A stretch of 64,000 nt of DNA from Parelaphostrongylus tenuis (Eukaryota; Nematoda; Chromadorea; Rhabditida; Metastrongylidae): the NCBI GenBank assembly GCA_019055375.1, contig JAHQIW010007042.1, forward strand, positions 27,307 to 91,306. Reading direction: 5' to 3'. The position numbers were made by a program, and so were the translations under genes. The notes beneath the pieces were generated by a model. The model made no database searches. It saw only the letters and a list, made by a program, of their open reading frames with translations, and was not told the origin of the DNA. This document shows, piece after piece, positions 22,490 through 33,339 of this stretch (position 1 is the stretch's first letter; each line of letters begins with the position of its first letter).

Positions 22490-24094
22490 TGCACAAAAAC
22501 CCTAACCAAACCAGATGAAAAGTTGGCTCAAATAATAATCAAAGGATCTCTTTGAATTTGAGCGTGGTCTTAATAAAGCACTCGAATCAAAGGTATAACT
22601 TTCCCAGTCCCTTGAAAAAGCGCGTTTTTTGATTTTTTGGGGAGCTTTACAGTCATTCTGTGCATAATTCATAATAAGAATTACAACGGCATGCTTGTTT
22701 TCTCAAAAAAAAAACTATTTTCTCTCTTCAACAGAAAAAATTAATTCATGTTTCACACTTGGACAGTTCAGTGTACACAGCTTTTCCTTTGGATCATTGA
22801 TAATCATTAGGCAACATAAATCTCGATGATTAAAAGGGTAAGCTTTGTTTTCAAAAAAAAAAGCCTCCTAGTGCGCTGTTGCAGCTAAAAGAAAAATGAA
22901 TTGAATTTCGTACTTAGCGCCCACTGTTCGTCGACTAAGGAGTGCGTGTTGTTCCGACAACATGATGGCTTGATGGCAATATTGTAAAATCCTAATCACA
23001 TACCGTAGCAATGATTCTGCACCTCGTGTGAAACGCAGTTGTGTTTTCAATATTACAGTGAAGAACAATCTTTTTATGCCCTGGAGTGTTCCACTAAAAT
23101 CGTCGAGATTTATGCTACCGAATGATTATTATAAGTGTAATAAAAAAGTTTTGCCTAGAAAAAACGCTCAAGTGCGCAACGCAATTTTATTTTCACCCTC
23201 GCAGTTCACCTCAGAAATAAAGTACGCTGTTGGAATTTTCGCGATTTGAGCTATTGAATGATTACCAAGACTCTGGTTAAAAAAGCAAAAGAGTGTTTTT
23301 TCCAAGGAGCTGAAAATGGATGTAAACAGGGGAGCAAGACCAGCTTTTACTGCATTTTTTGTTTTTTGACGGCAATTTTAGTTAATCGTGGGTGGCTTAC
23401 AACTATGCAACTGCACGCGCAGAAGTTCTATACGAGGTCACTTTGTGATTCTATCACTATGCTTTATTTCTTTTTTGGTTCAATATCCCTTAACAGTGTT
23501 CATATGTCTATGTGCGGATCCCAGTACTTCTAGCATTTAGTCGTTTTCTCGTCTCTTTCCTAAACATCGTACAATATTGATTGAACGCCCGTCTTTGCAA
23601 TCGCGAGGCCAGCCTGACTGTGGTGCTTCACAGGACGTCCGCTGTTGACTTCCGTATTGTCTTGAGAGTGAGGATCGGCCTCGCGCTCACCGCGACGAGC
23701 AGCACAACCAATTGGTCACGGTGCTCCCCCAAAGTGCTATTTATCTTCTAAAGACTATGTTTGTTCAAACTATGGAGCCATCCAGTTTAGTTCAAGGTTT
23801 TTGGGTTGTCATGTCAGAAAGGACGTTTCCTCTACCAGTCAGCCAAAGTCAGTGGCAATAGACGAAAGCTTCCATTTTATGTGAACTGTTGCTGCACAAA
23901 AGTATTCGTATAATGAGAAGTGTTTGTCGATATCTATCATCAGGCTGGAGGATAGTTGTGATTCCATCAATTTTTTGGAGTTGTGATCCCATTAATTTTT
24001 CAAGTCGAGGCTTGATCGCATTCTCGTTTTTTCTTACTTGAAGAAACCAACTGCAAAAATATCTTAGCCCTTTTGGGACTATAGACCCCACCCT

Positions 24095-24975
24095 GTGTGT
24101 GCCTAACTGGCAAGTCTGGACGGTCTCCCCATTTCCTCTGCGACTTTTATATGAGCGTGAAAATCACTATCTGTCTCGTTCCTCTCTGCCACACGGCACA
24201 ATGGCACGCGACGGGCAGTATGCAGTGAAGGTTACTGTTTCGATCGACCCTGGCACAGCGCTTTACTGTAGGACTTTTTGTTGTTGTCTTTATAATGTCG
24301 ACTAGTACTGAAAGTTCTTCTATATCGTAATTATTACCGTAAAAAAGGGCTCAGTTGTCTAGCACTTCACTACTTTTTCTTCAACACGTCATTCATGGGG
24401 TAACAAGTATGTCCAACTTTTTTCGCTGTGAAAGACAATGTGGTGGTTTTCAACGTAATTTGGCTAGGGATGAGAATTCAAATCTGTATCGTCCACTTAT
24501 TTGTTTTCAGTTCGGTAAGGGTGATAAGTAAACTATATGCATTCATCGCTTGTTTTACGGTGTTACTATATGAGATATTATGGTGTGTTCATGATTCCAG
24601 CATATTGTAGCGAAAACAAAAAATAACAAATAAAACCGCCTTACGTTCTGTTAAAAAGTAGTGAAATGTTAGACAAGTTATCGATTTTCGGTGTAATAAT
24701 TACGTTATAGGAAAACCTTCAGTACTTATTGTCATCAAAAAGGTTACAATGAAAAGCCTACAGTGAAGCTTTGTGGTAGGAGATCGAGCCAGCAACCTTC
24801 CTTGCGGACTGCTCATTGCGTGCCTTTGTGCCAAACGGCAGAGGGAGTAAGACATACAGTGACTCCCACGCTAGGATCAGAGTCACACAGGGGTGCAGCA
24901 GACCGTCCGGTATTCCCACGCTGGGGCTAAGGTTGCAGAAGTAGAGCACACCGTCCAGCCTTGCCGGTTAGACAC
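24095..24975. repeat. Long imperfect inverted repeat inside SD2
   Basis: The left arm, about 24095-24400, and the right arm, about 24640-24975, are inverted relatives. Compare 'aactggcaagtctggacggt' with the complement of 'accgtccagccttgccggtt', and 'cgtaattattaccg' with the complement of 'cggtgtaataattacg'. The left arm also occurs in SD2 copy b (51750-51960 and 52765-52860). Both arms can be translated to related short peptides, but the frames are broken by stops and no domain is seen. Confidence 0.65.
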
Positions 24976-25054
24976 GTGGATGATTACATCCATGGTCGTG
25001 AGAGGTTTAGAATGAGTCCAATACTGCGGATGCTGCTCACCGTTTCCTACACCT

Positions 25055-25880
25055 CTATACCTTCATTTCTTCTCCCATATTGGTCGCACATCGTGTGTGC
25101 ACGTAATTTTCAACTTTATGGTTAGAAGACTGTTCATCTAAAATTTGCTTTCCATCGCACTATAGTTTTCTTACGAAGTTAGTTATTGTGCTCAGTCATT
25201 CGCATACCACTGCCTTTTCCTACTTTGTTATGTTACTATAAATGAGGTCTATTCTAGTATCACTTCAAACACATATTTTTGTCTATAAACTGAAGGTTTG
25301 ATATTTTTTGTCTGCTCATGTGCTTTTCTCAGACCAATTGAGCAATTTCGATTATTCACTGTGATGCGTTTTCATCGTGGATCCAAAAGCAGTCATTAAG
25401 GATTTATTGTAGATCCACTCTTTAGTCGATAAGAGCTGGTACAACTGCATTCGTATTGATGCAGTTAAATGACCTGATTTTGTCCGTAAAGCTTTGGACA
25501 GGCATGAGAGGAGTTTCTGACAACTTCTTTAATTACACAGTTTGAATTTGACTTGCGTTTTAGCTTCCGTCATCAAAACCAAATGAGACTTCGTTAAAAT
25601 GCGTGTTGTGTTTGTGGTGAACACCTGCTTTGAGAAACGCAAGAAAACCAAGAAGTGTGTATTGAGAAATTACTTGAATTTATTGACTTTAGACAAATTT
25701 ATTGTAGTTATACCATTCTCTCGATCTTAACTTCATATTAAGAAGTCAAGTGATGAAAATCCCATTTTTGCTCACCAGGTCCCATGGTAGAACTCATTCT
25801 CTGAATGATCGAGATTTCTAGATCTGCCTATAACAGCATTTTCGATCTCCTGGAGTTGTAAATTCTTTTATATAGATCTG
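25055..25880 (+). repeat. Segmental duplication SD3, copy b
   Basis: This is the partner of 18690-19640, same orientation, about 6.3 kb away. Shared phrases include 'tagttttctt', 'agcttcc(c/g)tcatc' and the closing 'gagttgtaa' block. Strongly diverged; no coding frame in common. Confidence 0.6.
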
Positions 25881-26089
25881 TCAGAGGTGACGTTCATTAG
25901 AAAATTTGTGCACTGTAACGAGGCTTAGTTCAACTTCTTCTTTGCTTTCCAACAATCAATTAATTGATAACAGCGAAAATGCGGCTCATTTAAGTGAATA
26001 CTTGAGATGTCTTCAATATATTTTCAAGACTACTGACGAGCTGGTTACAGTCCTTGTTCGTTATTTATTCAACTGGCAAGGAAGAGACA

Positions 26090-26800
26090 CGAAACCTCTG
26101 TTGAAATGCCACTGGTCATGCAGGAGCTACTTGCTGAGTCTCGTGCGGGAACGGCGCTTTTCTAACTTTTGGGTGAGTCGTTTCTTTGCAACTAAGCTAT
26201 ACACCTATCACGGAAGTATGGTGCTGCATGATGCCAAATTGTCACAAGCTCTCTTTGTGATGATGTGATTTACTTCCAGGGAAGTGTGACGATAGCCGTG
26301 GCACATCAGTTCCTCAAACTGTCGGAACGGCTGAGCACATCTATCTTATCAACTGCGTGCGCTTGTGAACAAAATCGAATGATCCTTGTCTTCTGACTTC
26401 GAATTTGGGAGAGAGAGTAATCTGGTAGGGTTATGTGGTGGTTCTGCTCGTGTTGCGTAACGAATGAACACGCGGCAAAGCCAGCCAGAACTTTTTGACA
26501 TAGTTGTAGATGTAAAGTACGAGAAATCCACGTGATGTCGTGGACGTTTTTATACTGGCAGTGAACCTATTCGCCTATCGATAACTTTCTATTACTAGTT
26601 CACACTAAGCTGGACCTCAAAATGTGAATGTAGAATTTGAGTGATTTTACTATGAAGTAAACACTCAGGAATAACTACCTATGGTGAACCGTAGGGGGAC
26701 GAGAAATATATCAAAGTGATGCAGTTTGTTTGAAGAAGTTATAAACTATGTTTTCACCTAGGCTGGGTGTGGTGAAGGTTCAGTGGTTTTGTTGTTGTGA
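26090..26800 (+). repeat. Third, diverged copy of part of SD1
   Basis: This aligns with 37390-38050 and more loosely with 9210-9740. Shared phrases are 'gctgagtctcgtgc', 'ggcacatcagttcctcaaac' (cf. 'ggcagatcacttcttcgaac') and 'attactagttcacac'. It is more diverged from both SD1 copies than they are from each other, as judged by eye. The 120-codon frame at 25906-26268 overlaps it but is not conserved in the other copies. Confidence 0.6.
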
Positions 26801-26985
26801 TCTGCCTGCTACCAGCTCGTGTGCCGCAACGGACAAGAGCGCAATGTTCAGATCCCTTATATGGGTTATACCAAACAACCTGTAACACACATACATTACT
26901 ATAATGTTAATATATACATGATTTTACGACATATCGTTAATCGAACATATGCCTAAGTCAATATGAGTGTATCGTAAGCGACAGT

Positions 26986-27111
26986 GTTATGGTAGGTGGC
27001 GTTATTGTAGTTGATGCTGTTATTGTAAGTGATGATGTTACTGTAAGTGATGATGTTAATGTAAGTGGCAATGTTATTGTGAGTGACGATGTTATTGTGA
27101 CTGACGGAACA
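26986..27111 (+). repeat. 18-bp minisatellite, about seven units
   Basis: Diverged tandem units of the form GTTATTGTAAGTGATGAT. Because 18 is a multiple of three, one frame stays open (ATG 26989 to TGA 27112, 41 codons) and reads as a six-residue repeat VIVSDD. No start context, homology or neighbouring exon supports a protein, so I treat it as a minisatellite. It abuts the MITE that follows. Confidence 0.85.
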
Positions 27112-27308
27112 TGACTAAGTGGCGGAGCCCGTTTGGGTTGTTATGCTCGCCCTGAAGTTGAATCACCGGTGGCGGGATCCAGTAGGTGAGTATATTGTTT
27201 TTAGTAGTGCGGTCACTAGTGATTAGATATGGGCAGAATCCCTTAACCGCAGTGGTGGGCCGAGCATAGCCTAAATGAGTTTGCTCCGCCACGTGGGTGA
27301 TATGTTCC
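27104..27308. mobile_element. Small TIR element (MITE), about 200 bp
   Basis: The left end (cggaacatgactaagtggcg, continuing gagcccgtttgggttg) is the imperfect reverse complement of the right end (taaatgagtttgctccgcca, continuing cgtgggtgatatgttccg). The terminal inverted repeats are about 45 bases long. No coding capacity; superfamily not identified. Confidence 0.7.
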
Positions 27309-27544
27309 GCTCACAATTCAAATGAGTTCATCTGACAGTTGTATGAACGCAATCATATGAAAACAATTAGTTACACGATAACGAGATTGTGCGGAGAGAG
27401 CAATAATGGATCAATTACGATTCGAAATGAGGTGGTCCGGGTGATGTCAGACGGCCGTTAGGGTGATGCCCCGCGATCGAACTGAGTGTTCAAATTGGTG
27501 GCAGCTAGGTACCGCCCTCGCCACTTGGTTTTCTAAGCATACTT

Positions 27545-27740
27545 AGGGGTGACTGAAAGCAGATCTGGCTCACAAAGCCAGTCACAGTAGTCCTCTGAGT
27601 ACCAATTAGTGCTGTTGTGCTATAAAACAGGTTTGGTTTAAATTTGTTGCCCTGAACGTATGTAAAGCTTGGTGGGATGAATGTGCTGCTCTGAGTCGAC
27701 GATCACTTTTGTGTTACAAGGTACCTGCAACCGCTGCTTC
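27545..27740 (-). mobile_element. Very diverged SINE S1 copy
   Basis: It has the same landmark order as 9795-10010 and 38145-38370: 'ctcacaaagccagtcaca', 'taccaattagtgctgt', then 'caaggtacctgcaaccgctg' for the tRNA-like head. It ends just before the RTE element starts. Confidence 0.5.
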
Positions 27741-27767
27741 AAGCGTGACCATTTTTTTTTGAAACTG

Positions 27768-28380
27768 AAAAGGATTTGCTGAGAAGATGACGCGGCTTAT
27801 GACAGCAGAGAAAAATTGCTTCTTGGAACATGCGATCTTAGAGGTGTCGACGGCGTTGGCGTTCTCGTCAAATCGAATTTGATAGTGAACATCGTCATTC
27901 GCGCAACTAAAAACCCGTATTGAACGATTACGGTTGTAGCGATGTGGATCAATGCTGGCTTTGACCATTTCGTTGCTTACGCACCAATATCAAGCTATGG
28001 CGAAGAGAAAGTCAAAGCATTCTATATTGGTTTCGAAAAATTCTTCAGAGAAGACCATTCACTCTTCAAGCCCATTGTTGGAGACTTTAACGCAAAAATT
28101 GGATCTAGGAGAACATCTGAAGAATGCCTGAAGAAGAACATTGGAATTCACGGGCTAGAATGAATTGAAAAGTGTGAAAGGTCATCTGAGTTTATCATGA
28201 GGACCAAAAACAATTATGGTAAATCACAATTCCAAACTTACTTTTAGCGGTGGACGTGGGAACCTCTCTATGGAGAATAGCATAACGAAATAGACCATAT
28301 CTTAGTAAACTGAAGATTTTGCCTATCCGATGTCGCTGTTCCTAAATTCTACGCTGATCAGACAATCGTCTCCTCCTCGC
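27768..28380 (+). pseudogene. RTE apurinic-type endonuclease domain, several stops
   Basis: Recognisable segments: LLLGTCDLRGV, VAYAPISSYGEEKV, IVGDFNAKIGSRR (the GDFN box) and, after several in-frame stops, HNEIDHILVN with the catalytic Asp region. The final SDH motif of the family is lost. The intact stretch from 27942 to 28160 ends in TGA. The domain would nick target DNA in an active element; this copy cannot make it. Confidence 0.85.
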
Positions 28381-28582
28381 AACGTTCCATTCTTCACGGA
28401 AAGGAGGGAAAGCCGATAAATCCAAACAAAGAGGTTCCGGAACACCATAAAGTGGATGCATTCAAGTCACTAGTGGTTCTTGCGAAGATATCGTTGTCCA
28501 CAACATCGACGAATACGATCGGCTCATCAAACATCTTCACGTTAGCGCTATCAATGCCAAGAGTTCTGAAGTCACGAGGAGA

Positions 28583-29620
28583 CAGATGTCTCAACAAACA
28601 CTAGCGCTGATACGTCAGCGTGGAGTCGCACGAGCTACAGGCAACCGAACTCTCACCTCAGACCTTGCAAAACTCTGCAGAAAAGCAGTAAAAGAAAATC
28701 TAAAAGAGAGACGAGAATCAGTTATGGCATAAGGTGCAGAAGCTGGGAAGACCACTAGCAAAGCCCAGCGAGAGTTTGCCAATTATGAGATTAAGATTAT
28801 TGCACTACGATGCTCTGACAAGACACTTAAAGCCTCCAGAAGGGCAATGGAGATAATCTTCAACGATTGCTACTCGGATCTCTTGAATAGCCATGTTCTC
28901 TTGCTGTCATATAATTTGAAAGAGGATGGATTTGTTGTTTCACCGGTTCTCCTATCCGAAATCCGACATGCATTGCCGTCGGTGAAGAATAGAACAACAC
29001 ATTGTTCAGCTAGGATTAGACCAAAACACCTGAAGAACCTACCGCCAGTTCTCATCAATTGCCTAGCTCGGCTCTTCACTCACTACCTGTCAGAATGCAA
29101 GGCTCCCTGTCAATGGGAAACCAGTAAGACCGTGTTGTTGTTCAAAAAGGGAGACCTTAATGACATATTCAGCTATCGCCCAATCTCCCAATCGTTGTCT
29201 GTAAACTCTTTCGTCCTAAAAAAGATTGACAGAACACTGGACGAAGGACACTCATGCGAACAAGCAGGACTCTGAAAAACACTTTGTGTTATGGACCACA
29301 TCCACACAATCACAAGACTCACTGCAGTTTCACGAGAGTATAAAATGCCGCTCTATCTCACTTTCATCCATTCGAAGAAAGCCCTTGATTCAGAGGAGGC
29401 AGAAGCGATTATGGAGACTGTGGGCAACCAGCGCTTTCCTAGTCGGTACCTAACGATCCTCCACGAGCTATGTAAAGATTTCACAACAAGGATATTTCTA
29501 CAACAATCTCAACATCTGCGTAAGAGCAGGGGTCCAACAAGCGATAGAATATCGCCAAAGCTATGCACTGCCATCCTCCAAAACGTCATGCGAACATTAG
29601 AATGGGACAGGGAGTAAAAA
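28583..29620 (+). pseudogene. RTE linker and 5' half of reverse transcriptase, two stops
   Basis: One frame runs from the linker (ALIRQRGVARATGN) through the RT fingers (PKHLKNLPPVLINCLARLF, KTVLLFKKGD, FSYRPI, CEQAG) to the palm start (DHIHTITRL, LTFIHSKKALDSEEAEA). Only a TAA at 28730-28732 and a TGA at 29273-29275 break it. The first palm motif usually has Asp in a FIDLKKAFDS-like context; here the first of these reads FIHSKKALDS. The copy ends after 'MRTLEWDRE', before the FADD box. The frame differs from that of the endonuclease, so at least one frameshift lies between. Confidence 0.87.
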
Positions 29621-29649
29621 TTGACGATCGACAATTGAACCATCGAAAG

Positions 29650-30240
29650 CAATTATTGTGAAAAGGAACTTATTTCCAGTTGTTATATAACTTCAATTCT
29701 GTCTTTTTCACCCATGCTTTTCTATCTTCCACTATGTCTGCTTTGTCAAAAGACTTCTGTAGCCCGTTCAACAACGAAAAGGGCACGTTTTACAGTCAGA
29801 TTTCATTTTTTATCAACTTTACAAGGTATTTCTTGGCATTACAATTTAGAATTCTGATTCCAAGATGACTATTGATACAGAATAATAACTGTCGAGCAAA
29901 ATAAAGAAATGTTATAGAAAAGGCTTCTGTAAATGGTTTATAGTAAAGAGAATGCGCATGCATTTAAAAAATCTATGTTTCAACGAAAAGACCGCTTCCT
30001 ACAAGGAAAAGCATTTTTTTCTAATTCCGTGTAACATTATATTGAAGGAGAAGATTGACGTTTCGCTTTCACGATGCGTTGTTTCAACTTCACAATGAAT
30101 TTTTTTACTATCTTTCCTAGCAGTACACTTTGATTGTATGCAAAGTTCATTGATAGGAAAGATAAGTCATTGTCAAAGAGATTTCTATAAGAGTGCTTTT
30201 AGTAGAAACAGCGCTTAGTTATCTAAAATCTTCTCTGACC
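29650..30240. other. Unassigned region
   Basis: AT-rich with no recognised domain. A short part near 30040-30110 (acgttt, gcgttgtttcaacttcaca) resembles 20060-20095 and 49355-49400 in SD2, so it may be a further SD2 fragment. Confidence 0.4.
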
Positions 30241-30243
30241 AAA

Positions 30244-30919
30244 TTACGAAGCTAAGAGCAAGCGAAATGCTCTCCACCATTTATTAGCCCTCTTGAGGAA
30301 TGGTGATATGGCAGTTATCTGGTCAATCTGGTCCACCAGCGACTTTCTCCTGTTGTACATCTCGGTGACCTCAAACTTGTCCGTGCAGGGATTTTTGGCT
30401 AGCAGTGCCGTGAGCTGTTGGAAGCACTGTGACGTCTCTTCTGTCCTTGAACCGCAAAACCATAACGCCATTTTGATTCTGCATGGCTTTTCACTCGCCC
30501 TTGCGCACTTTTCCTTCCATGACCCCCTTGGGCAAACCTTTGCTGCTCTTTCTGCATGTTCCAATAATGGATATGCTCTGCAGAAGACTCTCGGCTCGAG
30601 CGATGCTGGATACCAGTTATCGGCAAAGAGGTGCCTTGTTTTATTTAGAAGATCCTTCATTAGATCCTTTACTGTGACCCCAATCAAAAAGTTCCTTCGT
30701 GGATGAGACTACATTTCATGACCAGTCAGTGGCTATTCTTGCATTAGACGGTGTATTTTCCTCTTCACCATCTGTGTCACTGTCTTCACTAGTAATATTT
30801 GCGAGGACCAAGTCCTCTTCCCCGCTGTCATTCTTCATGTAAATCCTTCTCGTGGCTATATCCAAGCAAGCTTTCCACGCCGGTTCACAGTTCTTCCACT
30901 TCAGATTCGACATCACCAA
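30244..30919 (-). pseudogene. piggyBac-like transposase remnant
   Basis: On the minus strand, TVKDLMKDLLN ... HLFADNWYPASLE matches the piggyBac region around the second catalytic Asp (DNxY). The continuation is in another frame (SIIGTCRKSSKGLPKG, an in-frame TGA, then AMQNQNGVMVLRFKDRRDV and TVLPTAHGT). The first frame then resumes with FEVTEMYNRRKSLVDQIDQ, the VDQxDQ box near the third catalytic Asp, and NKWWRAF. At least two frameshifts and one stop kill it. An acidic frame just upstream (30919-30716; SEDSDTDGEEE) may be the N-terminal part, with the segment between deleted. Function lost. Confidence 0.85.
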
Positions 30920-31800
30920 AAGTTGAATTTCCGAGATAATGCTGCCAGATTGAAGTCAAGCAACAAATAAACGAAATTCTCTACATATTAGGGTATCTTG
31001 TATGGAATGTATAGCAACTTCCACAGCAATATATCACATATTTTGGAGTAGACATACATATATGCAAAAGAAAAATGTAAATTTCTCATGCAGCTAGTCC
31101 GATATCGAAAGGACGGGCGGCCCATGTCTCTCATGTGTTGATGAACTTCGCAAACCACCTGCGTGGTCTTGTTGAGGTGAATAGCGGTAATGGGAACTGG
31201 AGGAAGCAGAAAATTTTCTTGAAAGAACTTAACTGAAAATAAATACGTATGGTACAGGAATTAGTGCTCTTAGGGTCATGAGTCACTTTGTTCCAAGCGC
31301 ATAAGAAGTTTTATGTTCATTTATTCATTTTCTTTTACTTATTTGAAATATAACTGTGGTTATATGTGAAGATGACTTGCTGTTGGTGAATATGACCAAA
31401 ATATAAATGAATATTATATATATATATATATATATATAAGGATAACATAACGATGTTCAGTAACAGTTCGAGAGATCATATTATACCACTTTCCTGCCTT
31501 TTCCCTCAAGATTCAAAGCTTTAGGAGGAAATATTACGATTGTTCCTACCACAGTAAGTTTCATGGATGTCTCTTCTATCATGCTAATCACTTACTGCGA
31601 ACGAAATTTCCTTCAGTAGCGATAAATATACATATGTCATAAGAAAACTATCCAACGTCATTGCTGCTGCCGCGTATGTGGCGGCGCGGCACGGCGGCGA
31701 GACGAGCAGGATTCAAACGTCGTTGCCAACGTGTTAATCAATGCCTGAGAAGCCAACATCCATTTCTGCTAGTATTCGTACCAATTCAAATTTGCAGTAG
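30920..31800. other. Unassigned region with (TA)n run
   Basis: No gene recognised. A pure dinucleotide run lies at about 31410-31437. A short GC-rich patch at 31665-31710 (gtatgtggcggcgcggcacg) stands out from the AT-rich surroundings without a recognisable identity. Confidence 0.5.
31410..31437. repeat. (TA)n microsatellite
   Basis: About thirteen TA dinucleotides in a row. Confidence 0.95.
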
Positions 31801-33171
31801 ACTACTCACTAGATGCTCTTTGGTATGATGGTTTTTGATAGATAGATGCATCTAGAGAAGTTTGCAGCGCTGTATTTAGCTCAGTTGGCAGCAATTCGTT
31901 GTGGTCTCCTGACTTACCTTTTTCGTCCATGCTATTTGCGCGAGTCATGCAATATGAACCATAGATGATTCAGATGCTGTGGAAAGTAGTGCGTAAAAAG
32001 GCAATCAAGTGTTTTTTGAAGCATCACAATCACTGCAACAGGCTTGTATGTCACGATATTGGTAAACCTACATTAAGTATTAACCAAGTTTATGTTGTGC
32101 TAACGTTGTTTCAGCATCGAATTACCCTTTCTTCGCTCCATTTACTCAAATTATTCCAGCAGTCGTTTCTTGTGATGTCGAAATTTCTTGATAACCGAAA
32201 TAGGTTGAAAGAATTGGAAAGGGAAACTACATGACCACGTCTCACTTGTGATGTTTTGAACATAATAGTTCCTTGTTGACCGCTCATCTAAGGTGGTGCT
32301 TTTTTTGATTTTCTTCCAATGTGGGAAACTAAATGTCATGAACCTCAGCCAAAAACACGGTTGATTTCTCGAGAAAAAAGCAAATTTGTTGGGAATGGAT
32401 ATATCACCTTAAGTATCACTTAACTACCTCAAAGTTTCACAGGTGGGAGCGGTCTGATTTGAAAAGTATACTTAATGATAATCCTAGTATTTTTTAATGA
32501 ATTTATTTGATAGTTTTTAGTGATTCTTATCCCAGAAAAATAAAAGTTTGAAAAATCTTCAGCATCAAAAAGCGCGTGTGTGTCCTTCTTTTGAAAAAAT
32601 AAAGCCACTCTTATAAATGTGATTTCAGGGTAGCATGAACTGCCCTTTACAAATTAAGAGTTCTAATAAGTACTATTTTCCAAAGTTAATGCTCATAACT
32701 TCCATTTTTTTCCCGTATGCATGGGTTTGAAATGAATTTTTTGAAAGTCTCTTCTACCAGTTGAATTTGAGGCCTGTCCTATTGAAAGGCCACTCATTTC
32801 ACTATGTTTTTTTTTTGTACCTAGGCTTTTTTGGACAATCGCTAACGGAATTTGAATTGAGTTTGACAGTGGTCTTTTTAGTTGGCAAGGCATTGGTGAG
32901 CTCAGAGACGGAGTTATTGACGCTATTCTTTATTGCCTAGAACAACTAATTTCATCTAATGGAGATTCGTCGGAGCAAACTGGGAAAATGCTGATGTCGA
33001 CTCCTCTCAGGAACTTCGAAAATACTTCCAGGTTCACCATTTGCTAAATATTTTAGCATGTTTTAGATAACAATCAATTTAGTTTAGACATGTACCTCTA
33101 TAGGAATCATTACAGCTGGACGTTCTTCTTTAATTATTGTGGGACATACTCATTGATGCAGAGTGATGTGC

Positions 33172-33250
33172 AGATTTGCGTCAGCCGATACTTGAACCCT
33201 CATTTCATCTTATCATGAGGTGCGTGCTCTATCCCTTGCACCACCGACGC
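33172..33250 (-). repeat. tRNA-like repeat (family T2), SD1 counterpart
   Basis: Counterpart of 7320-7396 in the duplicated block, with substitutions in the T arm (gccgatacttgaaccct on the plus strand). No cloverleaf. Confidence 0.55.
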
Positions 33251-33339
33251 CTGTTTTAATACCACCTTTCTACAGTGTAACGCATCTATCTGTGAGCAAT
33301 CAGCCGTCGACGGTTTGGCCAAAGTAGCCGCTATTGACA

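Larger units (their letters stand above)
21585..22600. mobile_element. Retrozyme-like family A cluster: tandem and inverted hammerhead units
   Basis: The cluster has four pieces: a minus unit (about 21585-21903), a second minus unit cut short (21903-22150), then a plus partial unit (22150-22277) and a plus full unit (22277-22600). Each full unit ends in 'gagcgtggtcttaataaagc' and includes one hammerhead. The cores CTCGTCAG (complement of CTGACGAG) at 21721 and 22041 are exactly 320 bases apart, which gives the unit length. Units carry no protein. Tandem units of a few hundred bases with one type I hammerhead each match the published description of animal retrozymes, which are thought to move through ribozyme-cleaved, circularised RNA and a PLE-type enzyme. 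The inverted join near 22150 lies next to the stem III and cleavage-site sequence. Confidence 0.8.
19935..24610 (+). repeat. Segmental duplication SD2, copy a
   Basis: This matches 49200-53060 in the same orientation. Anchors: 20070/49365, 20270/49530, 20680/50290, 23370/51020, 23630/51260, 24200/51895 and 24330/52765. Copy-specific insertions interrupt both: here the family A cluster (21585-22600) with a local duplication of flanking sequence (20890-21060 repeats at 22605-22790), in copy b a SINE at 49858-50030 and a family E stretch at about 51990-52740. No shared protein frame longer than a few tens of codons. Confidence 0.8.
27768..29650 (+). mobile_element. RTE-type LINE, truncated at both ends
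   Basis: Endonuclease, linker and the first half of the reverse transcriptase are recognisable in order. The similarity stops at about 29650, just where the RT catalytic box should follow. The 5' start lacks the beginning of the endonuclease. LINEs normally lose their 5' ends, so loss of the 3' half implies a later deletion or rearrangement. Other pieces of the same family are at 46600-47030 (-), 60325-60600 (+) and 62600-64000 (+). Confidence 0.88.

Noticed and set aside
25906..26268. 120-codon frame
   Set aside because: The overlapping duplicated segments at 9.2 and 37.4 kb do not preserve it.
27000..27110. CRISPR-like regular spacing
   Set aside because: Units are only 18 bases with no spacers; the sequence is eukaryotic and this is a minisatellite.
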